NCBI GenBank assembly: GCA_035606235.1
Contig: DATNFU010000046.1
Location: 1 to 29,617, forward strand
Direction: 5' to 3'
DNA from: 66-474 sp035606235
Lineage (GTDB): Bacteria; Pseudomonadota; Gammaproteobacteria; Xanthomonadales; Rhodanobacteraceae
DNA: 29,617 bases
The position numbers and the translations under genes are program-made. The notes under the pieces are model-generated. The model searched no databases, was not told the origin of the DNA, and saw only the letters and a program-made list of their open reading frames with translations. Position 1 is the stretch's first letter, and each line of letters starts with the position of its first letter. This document shows positions 7,556 to 15,927 of the stretch, piece by piece.

Positions 7556-8593
7556 TTATGCCGCAGCGGCTCGCGCGTTACTTGAATGTGCCTGCGTCTC
7601 GCCGAGTCCCGCCAGCTTTTCGGCGATGTAATCCTCGGCGAAACTGGACAGCCTCAAGTCACTGATGAACCCGCAGTGGCCGCCGTGCGCGCTGATGTCC
7701 AGTTCGACATTTGGCGGCAGGTTCAATCGCTCGAAATCCGAGACCGGGATCACCGGGTCATCGCGCGACGTGAGTATCCAGCTCGGCACTTCAAGTTGCG
7801 ACAATGCGTCGCCGCCGACCGAATAGCCGTCCAGATAATTTTCCAGCGTGCCGAAATCGGTGTGTCGCCTGACCAGCGCCTGGGTCAGCGCGCGCATGTC
7901 GGCGCGCAGTTCGTTTGGCGCGAACAGATGGTCTTGCGGAAATGCCCGCTGCTTGCGACGCAGCGACCGACGCCACTTGTACATGAAATAGGCGTGGTAG
8001 AACCACGGCGCGCGCTCCACCGAGAACAAACCTTGGTGCGGATCGATCACCGGACAGATCGCCACCGCGCCATCCAGCGCCAAGCCGGCTTGCGGTCCGC
8101 GCAACGCGACACGCAACGCGAAGTTGCCCCCCAGCGAAAAGCCGATCACCACGCGCGGCGTTGCGGTATGCATGCGCGTCAGTTCGCGTACCGCGCCGAT
8201 CGCCTCGTCCAGCAGACAGGAATGGAACAGCCCTGGGTTGAGATGGTGGGTGTCGCCGTGATCCCGGAAGTTCAGCCGGAACACATCCCAGCCTTCGCGC
8301 AGCAACCGACCACCCGTCTGCAGCAGATAGGTCGAACGCACACTGCCTTCCCAACCGTGGAACAGCACGGCCAACCCGCGCGGCCTGGATCGCACTTTTT
8401 GCGTGGTGATAAAGCCTTGCAGGCGCACGCCGTCGCCTGCGTCGAGGATCATTTCCCGTGCACGGCTTTCCAGCTCGCGCGCGCGGCCGCGCAACAGCAC
8501 GCGGCGTAGACCACTGGATGCCAGCGTGGATTGCACATGCGGGTTGCGCAGCAGCCACGGCGGATGAAAGACGATTTCGCGCGCACTGCTCAT
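7556..8593 (-). CDS. yheT: YheT family alpha/beta hydrolase
   Basis: 345 residues. The alpha/beta hydrolase landmarks are all present: the LFHGWEGS oxyanion region (residues 77-84), nucleophile elbow GFSLGG (Ser153), acid in SRDDPVIP (Asp278 or 279) and His306 in AHGGHCGF. The N-terminal FHPPWLLRNPHVQSTLAS is characteristic of the YheT/ABHD1-3 group, predicted carboxylesterases or lipases acting on acyl esters. The start ATG 8593 overlaps the stop of plsC (ATGA), so it is translationally coupled to an acyltransferase that makes phosphatidic acid; this hints at a role in lipid or acyl turnover. An upstream extension inside plsC is rejected. The symbol is a family-level name; the physiological substrate is unknown. 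Confidence 0.88.
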   Translation of the reverse strand: MSSAREIVFHPPWLLRNPHVQSTLASSGLRRVLLRGRARELESRAREMILDAGDGVRLQGFITTQKVRSRPRGLAVLFHGWEGSVRSTYLLQTGGRLLREGWDVFRLNFRDHGDTHHLNPGLFHSCLLDEAIGAVRELTRMHTATPRVVIGFSLGGNFALRVALRGPQAGLALDGAVAICPVIDPHQGLFSVERAPWFYHAYFMYKWRRSLRRKQRAFPQDHLFAPNELRADMRALTQALVRRHTDFGTLENYLDGYSVGGDALSQLEVPSWILTSRDDPVIPVSDFERLNLPPNVELDISAHGGHCGFISDLRLSSFAEDYIAEKLAGLGETQAHSSNARAAAA

Positions 8594-9378
8594 ATTGCGT
8601 AACCCAGCGCTTGGGCGATGCGCGAGCGCGCGGTGTCGGCCATGCGGCGGCGGCCTTCTTCGGTGATCGTGACCGGTTCCAGAAAATGCACCTGCGCCTC
8701 GATGCGGCGCTCGCCCAGCACTCGCCACAGATTGCCAATGAAGCTTTCACCCGGCGCGAACGACACCTGCGCCCATGGCTTGCCATTGCGCAGGTAACGC
8801 AGCGCCACCGGTTGCACCGGCGCGTTCGCATCCAGTGCGGCCTGCAGGATGCGTGCATGAAACACTTTCAGCGTACCGGCCGGCGCGGTACCGCCCTCCG
8901 GAAATGCGGCCACGCTATAACCCGCGCGCAGGCGCTCGCTCATCATTGCCATCACTGCACCGAGCGAATGCGTGCTGCCACGCTGGTGGAAAATCGTGCC
9001 GCCGCGGCGCGCCATCCAGCTCACCAACGGCCAACCCGCAATCTCGGCTTTGGCGACGAAGCCGGCTTCGCGTTGCGTGTGCAGCACGCTGATGTCCATC
9101 CACGAACTGTGATTGGCGACAAACATCACCGGATCGACCAGCGGTTCGCCGATCCGTCGTACGTGCACGCCGAAAAGCGCAAGGAATGCGCGCGACCAGC
9201 CGCGGATCAGGCGCGCGCCGAACGAGCCCGGCCGCGGCGGCCCGGACGGCAGCGCGATGATGCCCAGCAGCGAGCCGCCCAGCACCAGCAGCAGGATCGC
9301 TGGCACCCGCCACAGATAGCGCAGCGGGCGCATGAGGTCGCGGCGTTCCATCGCGGGCGGGTCGGCGGCAGTTTCCAT
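8590..9378 (-). CDS. plsC: 1-acyl-sn-glycerol-3-phosphate acyltransferase (PlsC family)
   Basis: 262 residues. A hydrophobic N-terminal segment (residues 24-43) anchors the protein in the inner membrane. Acyltransferase motif I is NHSSWMD (His90, Asp95); motif III is FPEGG (Glu161). RGGTIFHQRGS between them (residues 125-135) is the usual glycerol-3-phosphate contact region. The enzyme adds the second acyl chain to lysophosphatidic acid to make phosphatidic acid. Genomes often carry several PlsC paralogues, so this may be an accessory copy or act on another acceptor such as an ornithine or hopanoid lipid. The first ATG (9378) has a GGCGGG stretch close upstream; an ATG nine codons later is an alternative. 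It is divergent from phhA, with 76 bases between them, and coupled to yheT. Confidence 0.87.
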   Translation of the reverse strand: METAADPPAMERRDLMRPLRYLWRVPAILLLVLGGSLLGIIALPSGPPRPGSFGARLIRGWSRAFLALFGVHVRRIGEPLVDPVMFVANHSSWMDISVLHTQREAGFVAKAEIAGWPLVSWMARRGGTIFHQRGSTHSLGAVMAMMSERLRAGYSVAAFPEGGTAPAGTLKVFHARILQAALDANAPVQPVALRYLRNGKPWAQVSFAPGESFIGNLWRVLGERRIEAQVHFLEPVTITEEGRRRMADTARSRIAQALGYAI

Positions 9379-9454
9379 CCCGCCACTTTAACAAAGCGCG
9401 GCTTTCTGCACTTTTTCGCAACCGATCCGGATGCGCGGCGATAGACTAGGCGGC

Positions 9455-10345
9455 ATGAACAGCGAACCGCGCCGCGTCGAACACCAGCAAACCGATCGGG
9501 GCAATATTCCGGTGTATGCCGCCGGCACGGTCGAGCAGCCGTGGGACCGTTACTCGCGCACCGATCACGAGGTGTGGGCGCAGCTATTCCGCCGTCAGCG
9601 CGAAATCCTGAAGCACCGCGCCACCCGCGAATTCCTGGACAACCAGGAACGCTTCGGCATGAGCGCCGATGCCATTCCGAAATTCGACGATTTGAATAAC
9701 GTGTTGAGCCTGGGCACCGGCTGGGAGATCGTCGGCGTGGAAGGCCTGCTGCCGGACCAGGTGTTCTTCGACCATCTCGCCAATCGACGCTTTCCGGTGA
9801 CCTGGTGGATCCGCAAACCCGAACAGCTCGATTACATTTCCGAGCCCGATCTCTTCCACGACCTGTTCGGCCACGTGCCGCTGCTGCTGAACCCCGTGTT
9901 CGCCGATTACATGCAGGCCTATGGGCGCGGCGGCGTCAAGGCGCACGGCATTGGCGCCGATGCGCTGATGAACCTGACGCGACTTTACTGGTACACGGTG
10001 GAGTTCGGCCTGATCAACACGAGTGAAGGCCTGCGCATCTACGGCTCCGGGATCGTCAGCTCGAAAGGCGAATCGGTGTACTGCCTGGAATCGAATGCAC
10101 CGAACCGGCTCGGCTTCGACCTCGAGCGCATCATGCGCACGCGCTACAAGATTGACACCTTTCAGCAGACGTACTTCGTGATCGACAGCTTCGAGCAGTT
10201 GATGGAAGCCACGGAACCGGATTTCCGGCCGATCTACGAGCGCCTCGCCCCGCAACCCGCGTTCCCCGCCGGCGAAGTGCAAGCCAGCGACCGCGTGATC
10301 CACCGCGGCACCGGGGAAGGGTGGATCAAGAGCGGGGATGTGTGA
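9455..10345 (+). CDS. phhA: phenylalanine 4-monooxygenase
   Basis: 296 residues, the normal size of the bacterial single-domain enzyme. The iron-binding facial triad is visible: His135 and His140 in FHDLFGHVP and Glu183 in YTVEFGL. Other family stretches include GWEIVGVEGL, FPVTWWIRKPEQLDYISEPD and LRIYGSGIVSSKGE. The enzyme hydroxylates phenylalanine to tyrosine with O2 and tetrahydropterin, the entry step of phenylalanine catabolism. I chose ATG 9455 because AGGCGGC sits just before it; an in-frame start eight codons earlier lacks support. The pterin recycling enzyme PhhB is not in the window, and no adjacent tyrosine catabolic genes are seen. The gene is alone on its strand between leftward genes. 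Confidence 0.95.
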   Translation: MNSEPRRVEHQQTDRGNIPVYAAGTVEQPWDRYSRTDHEVWAQLFRRQREILKHRATREFLDNQERFGMSADAIPKFDDLNNVLSLGTGWEIVGVEGLLPDQVFFDHLANRRFPVTWWIRKPEQLDYISEPDLFHDLFGHVPLLLNPVFADYMQAYGRGGVKAHGIGADALMNLTRLYWYTVEFGLINTSEGLRIYGSGIVSSKGESVYCLESNAPNRLGFDLERIMRTRYKIDTFQQTYFVIDSFEQLMEATEPDFRPIYERLAPQPAFPAGEVQASDRVIHRGTGEGWIKSGDV

Positions 10346-10395
10346 ACCGCATCGGTGGATGCGCTGCGCGCATGTTCGCTACGGAATTCGGGCCG

Positions 10396-11076
10396 CTACG
10401 GTCCACGCCGCACCGCGCTGACCTCCAGCACCTGCGCGATCTTCTCGCCATCCCAGCGGTAGATCAAATGCTTGCCCTGCACGCAGGGCGAGGCGAGATC
10501 GGGATAAAACAGTGCGGCGCATTCGCCGCCCGCATGGCGAACGCTTTGATAAGCGATCCCGTTTGAGCCCTGCTTGCGCAGGCGCGCGCCGAGTTTCTGC
10601 GAAGCGGCGTAGCTGTCGGGATCGTGCTCGGCCCGGTAACCCGAGCGGATGTCGTGCAGCGTGCCGTGCACGCCGCTCACGTAGCAGCGCATCGTGACGT
10701 CCGTCGGCGGCTCCTTGGTGGCGGCCAGGAACCGCTCGCGATGGAACACTGTCTCGGCGATTGCGGTGGCCACGGAGTGGGCGAGATACAGCACGCCATA
10801 GCTGCCATCGGAAAACCGCGTGCCTTCCGGATTGAGGTGCGTGAACGCCGCCATCAGCGGGGTGCTGCCCGGCCCGCCGACGCGCCGCTCGCGCGGCACT
10901 TGCTCCAGCTCACCGATCTGCTCGCGCAGGCGCGGATTGGTCAGCGCCTCGAGCGTGTATAGCGCATCCAGATCTTGCGGATCGGCGATCGCATCGAACA
11001 CGCCGATCGGCGGAAACCGGCTCGGCACGATGCGGTACGCGCGCTGCCAGCGAATGCGCTTGAGGGGCGGCGGCAT
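10396..11076 (-). CDS. RES domain toxin of a RES/Xre toxin-antitoxin pair
   Basis: 226 residues. It carries the RES domain (PF08808), named for conserved Arg, Glu and Ser: RFSDGSYGVLYLAHS, then IAETVFHRERFL, then GIAYQSVRHAGGECAALFYP. Characterised RES toxins degrade NAD+, by phosphorolysis in MbcT or by hydrolysis in others, and stop growth. The gene follows an Xre/DUF2384 antitoxin gene. The antitoxin TGA and the toxin ATG share one base (TGATG); a GTG one codon earlier would give a 4-base overlap. This coupling and the gene order antitoxin then toxin are standard for the type. It converges with phhA, with 50 bases between them and no clear terminator. Confidence 0.9.
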   Translation of the reverse strand: MPPPLKRIRWQRAYRIVPSRFPPIGVFDAIADPQDLDALYTLEALTNPRLREQIGELEQVPRERRVGGPGSTPLMAAFTHLNPEGTRFSDGSYGVLYLAHSVATAIAETVFHRERFLAATKEPPTDVTMRCYVSGVHGTLHDIRSGYRAEHDPDSYAASQKLGARLRKQGSNGIAYQSVRHAGGECAALFYPDLASPCVQGKHLIYRWDGEKIAQVLEVSAVRRGP

Positions 11077-11489
11077 CACCCGCGTTGACTATCGAGATAC
11101 TGCCTGACCACGAACAGGTCGGCGACGTTGCCCGAGAGCATGCGCTGCAGCGCGCTGTGGCCGCCGAATGTCGCGGCGGCATTCGGTTTGCGCAGCCAGG
11201 CATCGGCACGCGCCGGATCGGGGAACAATATCGCCAGCGCCTTGAAGATGCCGAGCAGATAGCTGATGCGCTCCAGCGTGTCGCGGCCGAGCGCGCCGTC
11301 GCGCTCGCGCTTCCATTTGTAGAAAGTGCTTTCCGGCGGATTGCCCAGCAACTTGCGCTGCTCGGATACGCGCAAGTTCCAGCGCTCCGCGAGCTTGAAG
11401 AATGCGCGCAGCGCCGGACCGGCAAGCTCGCCGGATGTGCGCAGAAATTCCGGGTTGGCGTTACCAAACCCGTGTGCCGCGGCTTTCAT
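11076..11489 (-). CDS. Xre-family antitoxin (MbcA/ParS/Xre, DUF2384)
   Basis: 137 residues. The N-terminal half is the helical DNA-binding region (LAERWNLRVSEQRKLLGNPP, then TFYKWKRE). The C-terminal half is the DUF2384 antitoxin domain, seen in ERISYLLGIFKALAILFPDP, RADAWLRKPNAAATFGGHSA and ALQRMLSGNVADLFVVRQYL. These proteins bind and block RES toxins and repress their own operon. ATG 11489 is preferred because TTTGGAG lies six bases upstream; an in-frame TTG four codons earlier is less likely. A perfect 6-bp inverted repeat 30 bases upstream (11520-11539) is a candidate operator. The gene starts 74 bases after the end of the APC permease gene on the same strand. Confidence 0.9.
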   Translation of the reverse strand: MKAAAHGFGNANPEFLRTSGELAGPALRAFFKLAERWNLRVSEQRKLLGNPPESTFYKWKRERDGALGRDTLERISYLLGIFKALAILFPDPARADAWLRKPNAAATFGGHSALQRMLSGNVADLFVVRQYLDSQRG

Positions 11490-11519
11490 GGAGTTCTCCA
11501 AATAAAGCGCGCAGCCATA

Positions 11520-11539
11520 CTACTTCATGGGTAAAGTAG
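11520..11539. promoter_or_regulatory. candidate operator of the RES/Xre pair
   Basis: Arms CTACTT and AAGTAG form a perfect inverted repeat around an 8-base AT-containing spacer, in the only gap where the antitoxin promoter can lie. Xre-type antitoxins autoregulate by binding palindromes, so this position fits. The arms are short, so chance occurrence is possible. Confidence 0.4.
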
Positions 11540-11563
11540 CGGCAACCTGCCGAGCCGCAGCAC

Positions 11564-13177
11564 TCAATCCGGATCGCTCAATGCCAGCACGCCGGGCACA
11601 CCGCTGCGCGCACCCCAGTAATAGACCAGCACCGCCACGCCCGCGGCGAGCACGGAGTCCCACGGGGAGCCGACTATGCCCTTGCCGCCGAACGTGCCGA
11701 GCCAGGACACCCCGATCATCAGCCAGTAGAAGCCAACGAGCCATAACGAAGCGCGCACGTCCCGCGCAACCGTGCCGGCATCGGCGCTGCGCCACGCGCG
11801 CCAGGGAACGTACACCACGTACAACACGATCTGCAGTCCGAGCAGCCACGAAACTGTCTTCCATCCGGACCAGTAGACGATCAGGGCGGCGACCATGAAC
11901 GACAGTGGGCCCAGCACGGCGAAACCGCGCACGCGGAATGGCCGCGGCAACTCCGGCGCGGTGCGGCGCAGCGCCGCGGTCGTGACCGGCGCCACGGCGT
12001 AGCTCAATACCAACGCGGCCGAGACCACGTTGATCATCGCCGACCACGAAGGGAACGGCAGCATCCAGAAGATCGCCAGCGCAAAGGTCAACCACAACGC
12101 GGCGCGCGGAATGCCGGATTTCGCGTCCACCCGCGTGAACACGCGAAAGAAGGTGCCGCCGCGTGCCCAGCCGTACACGACGCGCGGTGCGGCATTCATG
12201 TAAATGTTGCCGCAGCCGCTGGGCGAAATGATCGCGTCGCACACCACCAGGAACGACAACCAGCCGAGCCCCAGCGCGAGGGCGATATCGTGGAATGGCA
12301 GCGCGAACAGTTTGCCGACGCCGCGCCAGCCGTGGCTCACCATCCCGGTCGGCACACTGCCCAGAAACGCGATCTGCAGCAGCACGTAGATGATCGTGGA
12401 AAGCGCGACCGACAGGATCAGCGCGATCGGGATCGTGCGCTGCGGATCGCGCACTTCGCCCGCCACCGACACGATCGGGGTCAAACCGAGATACGCGAAG
12501 ATGATGCCGCCGGCGGAAACGGCGCCGGCAATGCCGGAGAACCCGAATGGCGCGAATCCGTGGGCGCTGAAATTGCCCGGCCGGAAGAAATACAGCAACG
12601 CAACGACCACTGTCAGCGGCACCACGAACTTGAAGACGCTGACCAGATTGTTGGCGCGCGCGAAGGTCTTCACGCTGTAGTAGTTCAGCAGGAAGAAGAC
12701 GCACAGGATCGCGAGCTGCACCAACCAGCCGAGCAGCGTGGGAGCTTGCGAATCCGCGTGCGTCAGTTGTGGAAACCATGCCGAGGCATATTGCCGGCAG
12801 GCGACGACTTCGATCGCGATCAGGCTGGAAAACGCGATCAGCGTGATCAACCCCATGAGATAACCGAGCAGCGCGCCGTGCGAATACACCGGATAACGCA
12901 CCACGCCGCCCGAGCGCGGCAGCGCCGCGCCGAGTTCGCAGTACACCAGCCCGAGCAGCAGCACCGCCGCACCGCCGATCAGCCAGGAAACGATACCCGC
13001 CGGCCCGGCCATGTCGGCCACGTAACTTGCCGAAAACAGCCAGCCCGAACCGAAGATCGCACCGAGTCCGATGAAAGTGAGGTCGGTGAGGCTCAATTGC
13101 CGCTTGAAGCGTCCCCCGACGCTTTCAGCTTCCGCAGCGGAAGGATTCTCCGTTGCCATTGCACGCTCGACGCTCAT
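11564..13177 (-). CDS. APC family amino acid permease
   Basis: 537 residues. A polar N-terminus leads into the APC superfamily signature LSLTDLTFIGLGAIFGSGWL, followed by about 12 hydrophobic segments. The conserved segment GIIFAYLGLTPIVSVAGEVRDPQRTIP (written in two parts: GIIFAYLGLTPIVSV and AGEVRDPQRTIP) corresponds to helix 6 and its following loop, where APC carriers place the conserved Glu. The likely role is proton-coupled or exchange uptake of an amino acid or related amine; the substrate cannot be told. ATG 13177 is chosen for GGGAG nine bases upstream; a longer in-frame start lacks a ribosome-binding site. It lies 26 bases downstream of the DUF885 protein gene and upstream of the toxin-antitoxin pair, all on minus, so peptide hydrolysis and amino-acid uptake might be linked (inference). 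Confidence 0.87.
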   Translation of the reverse strand: MSVERAMATENPSAAEAESVGGRFKRQLSLTDLTFIGLGAIFGSGWLFSASYVADMAGPAGIVSWLIGGAAVLLLGLVYCELGAALPRSGGVVRYPVYSHGALLGYLMGLITLIAFSSLIAIEVVACRQYASAWFPQLTHADSQAPTLLGWLVQLAILCVFFLLNYYSVKTFARANNLVSVFKFVVPLTVVVALLYFFRPGNFSAHGFAPFGFSGIAGAVSAGGIIFAYLGLTPIVSVAGEVRDPQRTIPIALILSVALSTIIYVLLQIAFLGSVPTGMVSHGWRGVGKLFALPFHDIALALGLGWLSFLVVCDAIISPSGCGNIYMNAAPRVVYGWARGGTFFRVFTRVDAKSGIPRAALWLTFALAIFWMLPFPSWSAMINVVSAALVLSYAVAPVTTAALRRTAPELPRPFRVRGFAVLGPLSFMVAALIVYWSGWKTVSWLLGLQIVLYVVYVPWRAWRSADAGTVARDVRASLWLVGFYWLMIGVSWLGTFGGKGIVGSPWDSVLAAGVAVLVYYWGARSGVPGVLALSDPD

Positions 13178-13203
13178 GGAATCTTCTCCCGCGCGCGACT
13201 TTG

Positions 13204-14982
13204 TCAGGGCGACTTCTTGTCCTGCTTGCAATCGCACGGCCACTGCGGTTCCGGGCCGCCTTCGGCGATGAAGCGGTCGATGCGCTGCTCCAGCGCCGGC
13301 AACGGTACCGAACCCAGCGACAGCACGGTGTCGTGGAAATGGCGGATGTCGAACTTCGTGCCCAGCGCATTCTCGGCTTTCGCGCGCAGCTCGCGGATTT
13401 TCAGGTAGCCGAGTTCATAACTGTCGGCCTGCCCCGGCCAGCTGATGTAGCGATCCACTTCCGTATCGATCTCGTGATCGGAAAGCGCGGTGTTGTCGTG
13501 CAGATATTGCACGGCCTGCTCACGCGTCCAGTTGAGATGATGGATGCCGGTGTCCACCACCAGCCGGCAGGCGCGCCACATCTGGTAAGTGAGATAGCCG
13601 AACTGCTGATAGGGCGTTTGGTAGATGCCCATCTCGTTGCCGAGGAATTCCGAATACAACCCCCAGCCCTCGCCGAATGCGGAGATGTAACCGTTGCTGC
13701 GGAACGCCGGTTGATCGGTCATTTCGCTGGCCAGCTCCAGTTGCAGCGAATGACCCGGATACGACTCGTGCAAGGTCAGTGCCGGCATGTTGAACAGCGC
13801 GCGCGATTTCAGATCGTAGGTGTTGACCAGGTACACATCCGGGCCACCGCGGCCGGAGGTGTAGAACGGGGCGATGTCGGCGGGTACCGGCTTGATGGTG
13901 AAGCGCTCGCGCGGCAGGTGATCGAAAAATTTCGACAGTTGCCCATCCACCTCCTTGGCCACCCACGCGCTTTTGTCCAGCAGTTCTTCCGGTGTTTGCG
14001 CATAGAACCGCGGGTCGCTGCGCAGGAATTGCAGGAACGCGGGGAAGTCGCCCTTGAAGCCGGTCTGCTTCATCACATCCAGCATCTGGGCGTGAATTTT
14101 CGCCACCTGGTCCAGCCCGATCTGGTGAATCTGATCGGGCGAAAGATCCAGCGTGGTGTACTCCTTGATCTGTTGCGCGTAATAGGCGTTGCCATCGGGC
14201 ATGGCTTCGGCAGCCAGGGTGGCGCGCGCCTGCGGAATGTATTCGTCATCGATGAACTTCAGCAGTTTCGCGTAAGCCGCAATCACGTTTTCGCGGATCA
14301 CTTGCCGGGCCTGCGCGCGCAACGCGGATTGATCGGCGGCCGGGATCGCCATCGGCATTTTCTCGAACGGCTTGTAGAAACCGCTTTGCGCGGGATCTTT
14401 CAAATTCGCGACCGAGGCGATCGATTTGTCGCGCCCGCCCAGCACCGCGCGCGGCACGCTGAAGCCGCGCTTCAGGCCGATCCGCATGTCGTCGGTCTGC
14501 TGATCGAAATAGCGTGGAATTTCGCCAAGACGCTTTAGGTAGTTGCGGTAGTCCTGCGCGGTCTCGAGCTTCTGCGAGCCCGGCAGGTAGGCAAGATCCG
14601 ACCAGAACGCCGAATCGCTGTTGAACGGCATCTGCCATTGACCGAGTCGATCGTCCGCGGCGAGGTTCTGCACTTGCGCGCGATACACCGCGTAATTGAT
14701 CTGATCGTCCGGCGACAGTGCGTTGGGATCGATCGCATCCAGCTGCTTCAGCACATCCTGCCAGTAGCCGAGGCGCTGTTGCCACGCCCGCGCGCTGACA
14801 TCATCCATCCGATCATCGTATTGATGATTGCCCACGCTGGATGCGAGTGTCGGAAACTGTTGCAGGCGCCAGGCCCACTCGCGCTGATAAAGCGCGCGGA
14901 AGTTTGCGTCGGCGCTGCTCGCCAGCGCCGTTGCGCTGATCAGCAAAGCCAGCATCCCCAGACACACCCTGCGCAGTTTCAT
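13204..14982 (-). CDS. exported DUF885 family protein (putative metallopeptidase-like)
   Basis: 592 residues with a Sec signal peptide (KLRRVCLGMLALLISATALA, cleavage near residue 21). DUF885 (PF05960) proteins are mostly helical and carry a zinc-peptidase-like motif, seen here as HESYPGH (residues 405-411) with a downstream GEGW (residues 437-440) supplying a probable third ligand Glu. The length fits the family. The substrate is unknown; a peptidase or carboxypeptidase-like role in the periplasm is likely from the motif. ATG 14982 is set by GGGGAG six bases upstream, and the signal peptide follows directly; the in-frame extension to 15045 is not supported. A short C-terminal tail, WPCDCKQDKKSP, follows the conserved domain. 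Confidence 0.88.
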   Translation of the reverse strand: MKLRRVCLGMLALLISATALASSADANFRALYQREWAWRLQQFPTLASSVGNHQYDDRMDDVSARAWQQRLGYWQDVLKQLDAIDPNALSPDDQINYAVYRAQVQNLAADDRLGQWQMPFNSDSAFWSDLAYLPGSQKLETAQDYRNYLKRLGEIPRYFDQQTDDMRIGLKRGFSVPRAVLGGRDKSIASVANLKDPAQSGFYKPFEKMPMAIPAADQSALRAQARQVIRENVIAAYAKLLKFIDDEYIPQARATLAAEAMPDGNAYYAQQIKEYTTLDLSPDQIHQIGLDQVAKIHAQMLDVMKQTGFKGDFPAFLQFLRSDPRFYAQTPEELLDKSAWVAKEVDGQLSKFFDHLPRERFTIKPVPADIAPFYTSGRGGPDVYLVNTYDLKSRALFNMPALTLHESYPGHSLQLELASEMTDQPAFRSNGYISAFGEGWGLYSEFLGNEMGIYQTPYQQFGYLTYQMWRACRLVVDTGIHHLNWTREQAVQYLHDNTALSDHEIDTEVDRYISWPGQADSYELGYLKIRELRAKAENALGTKFDIRHFHDTVLSLGSVPLPALEQRIDRFIAEGGPEPQWPCDCKQDKKSP

Positions 14983-15045
14983 TGCACGCTCCCCAAGCCC
15001 TATCCGCATCAATGTAGCGCGATGTCGTGACCGGGGCGTATGCAA

Positions 15046-15744
15046 TCAGTCATCCAGAGCCTCCGCGCGTGCGCCCATCGTGCGCAGGTAGGCGTCGAAG
15101 CCGCGCTCGGCGGTTTCGACGAACACCTCGCCGGCGGGCTCGAACGCGGTGATGCGGTCGGGGCGAAAATTGCGAAAGTCGCCGCGCAGCCGACACCACG
15201 CGCCCAGCGTCCAGACGCCGCCCCAGAAGGCCAGGCACAGCGGCTCGACTTCGCGCCGACTGTCGCGCCCGGCCTGGTCGCGATAACCGAGCATCAACAC
15301 CTGATGTTGCGCGATCGCCTCATGCAGGCGATCGATCATCCCGGACTTCACCTCGTATTTGCGGCCCGGTGCGAAGATGCGCGAGCGCAGCGCTCGCTGG
15401 CGCAGCTCCACCGGCAATGCGGCCTTGATCTTCAGCAGCGCCGCCTCCGCGCCGGCAGTGAGCCTGGCGCCGCCGAACGCCCGCACGAACCGTGTGCCAA
15501 CCACCAATGCTTCCATTTCCTCAGGCGTGAACATCAGCGGTGGTATATCCGCGCCCTTGCGCAGCAGGTAACCGACGCCGGCCTCGCCCTCGATCGGCAC
15601 GCCGGACAATTGCAGATCCACGACATCGCGATACACCGTGCGCAGCGAAACCGCGAGGGTTTCGGCAAGCCGCCGCGCCGGCAGCGCGGTGCGGCGGCCC
15701 TGCAGGGCATGGATGATCAGGAACAGGCGATCGGCGCGGCGCAT
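15046..15744 (-). CDS. YafY family transcriptional regulator (HTH-11 + WYL)
   Basis: 232 residues. The N-terminal HTH_11 domain (residues 1-55: RADRLFLIIHALQGRRTAL, then SLRTVYRDVVDLQLSGVPIE) has the helix-turn-helix pattern of DeoR/YafY regulators. A linker, PPLMFTPEEMEALVVGTRFV, precedes a WYL-type ligand-sensing domain (about residues 130-225), with the variant VLMLGYRDQAG and EVEPLCLAFWGGVWTLGAWC. WYL regulators sense nucleic-acid or small-molecule ligands. The target genes are unknown; candidates are the adjacent DUF885 gene downstream or the GST/NIPSNAP operon upstream. Its start codon sits at the centre of a 16-bp palindrome (15736-15751), a possible autoregulatory site. Confidence 0.88.
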   Translation of the reverse strand: MRRADRLFLIIHALQGRRTALPARRLAETLAVSLRTVYRDVVDLQLSGVPIEGEAGVGYLLRKGADIPPLMFTPEEMEALVVGTRFVRAFGGARLTAGAEAALLKIKAALPVELRQRALRSRIFAPGRKYEVKSGMIDRLHEAIAQHQVLMLGYRDQAGRDSRREVEPLCLAFWGGVWTLGAWCRLRGDFRNFRPDRITAFEPAGEVFVETAERGFDAYLRTMGARAEALDD

Positions 15745-15751
15745 GCGCCGC
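15736..15751. repeat. 16-bp perfect palindrome over the YafY-regulator start codon
   Basis: GCGGCGCATGCGCCGC is self-complementary, and its central CAT is the start codon on minus. A palindrome of this size is not surprising by chance at this base composition, so only its position makes it notable. The rest of the gap to the GST gene (15752-15927) holds a GGCTAGCC palindrome and no gene that I can support. Confidence 0.3.
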
Positions 15752-15927
15752 TTCTATCACAAAACCATTGCGCCAAGCGCGACGCCTACTCTTCCCCGCC
15801 TGCTTGCGGAATGAGCCGGCGCGGCTAGCCGGTGCCTTGAATGGCATCGGCTGCGTCGGCGAACACCTGGACGGGCTCGGAGAGGACACCAGGAGTGGGG
15901 CACGCGCGCCGCCATGCCGGCCGGAAT

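Noticed and set aside
10346..10395. Possible terminator between phhA and the RES toxin (GCATC/GATGC)
   Set aside because: A 5-bp stem without a T-run on either strand; too weak to call.
12290..13408. 372-codon plus-strand ORF antisense to the APC permease
   Set aside because: Composition (many Asp/Gln/Arg/His) is that of a shadow frame; no domain or ribosome-binding site.
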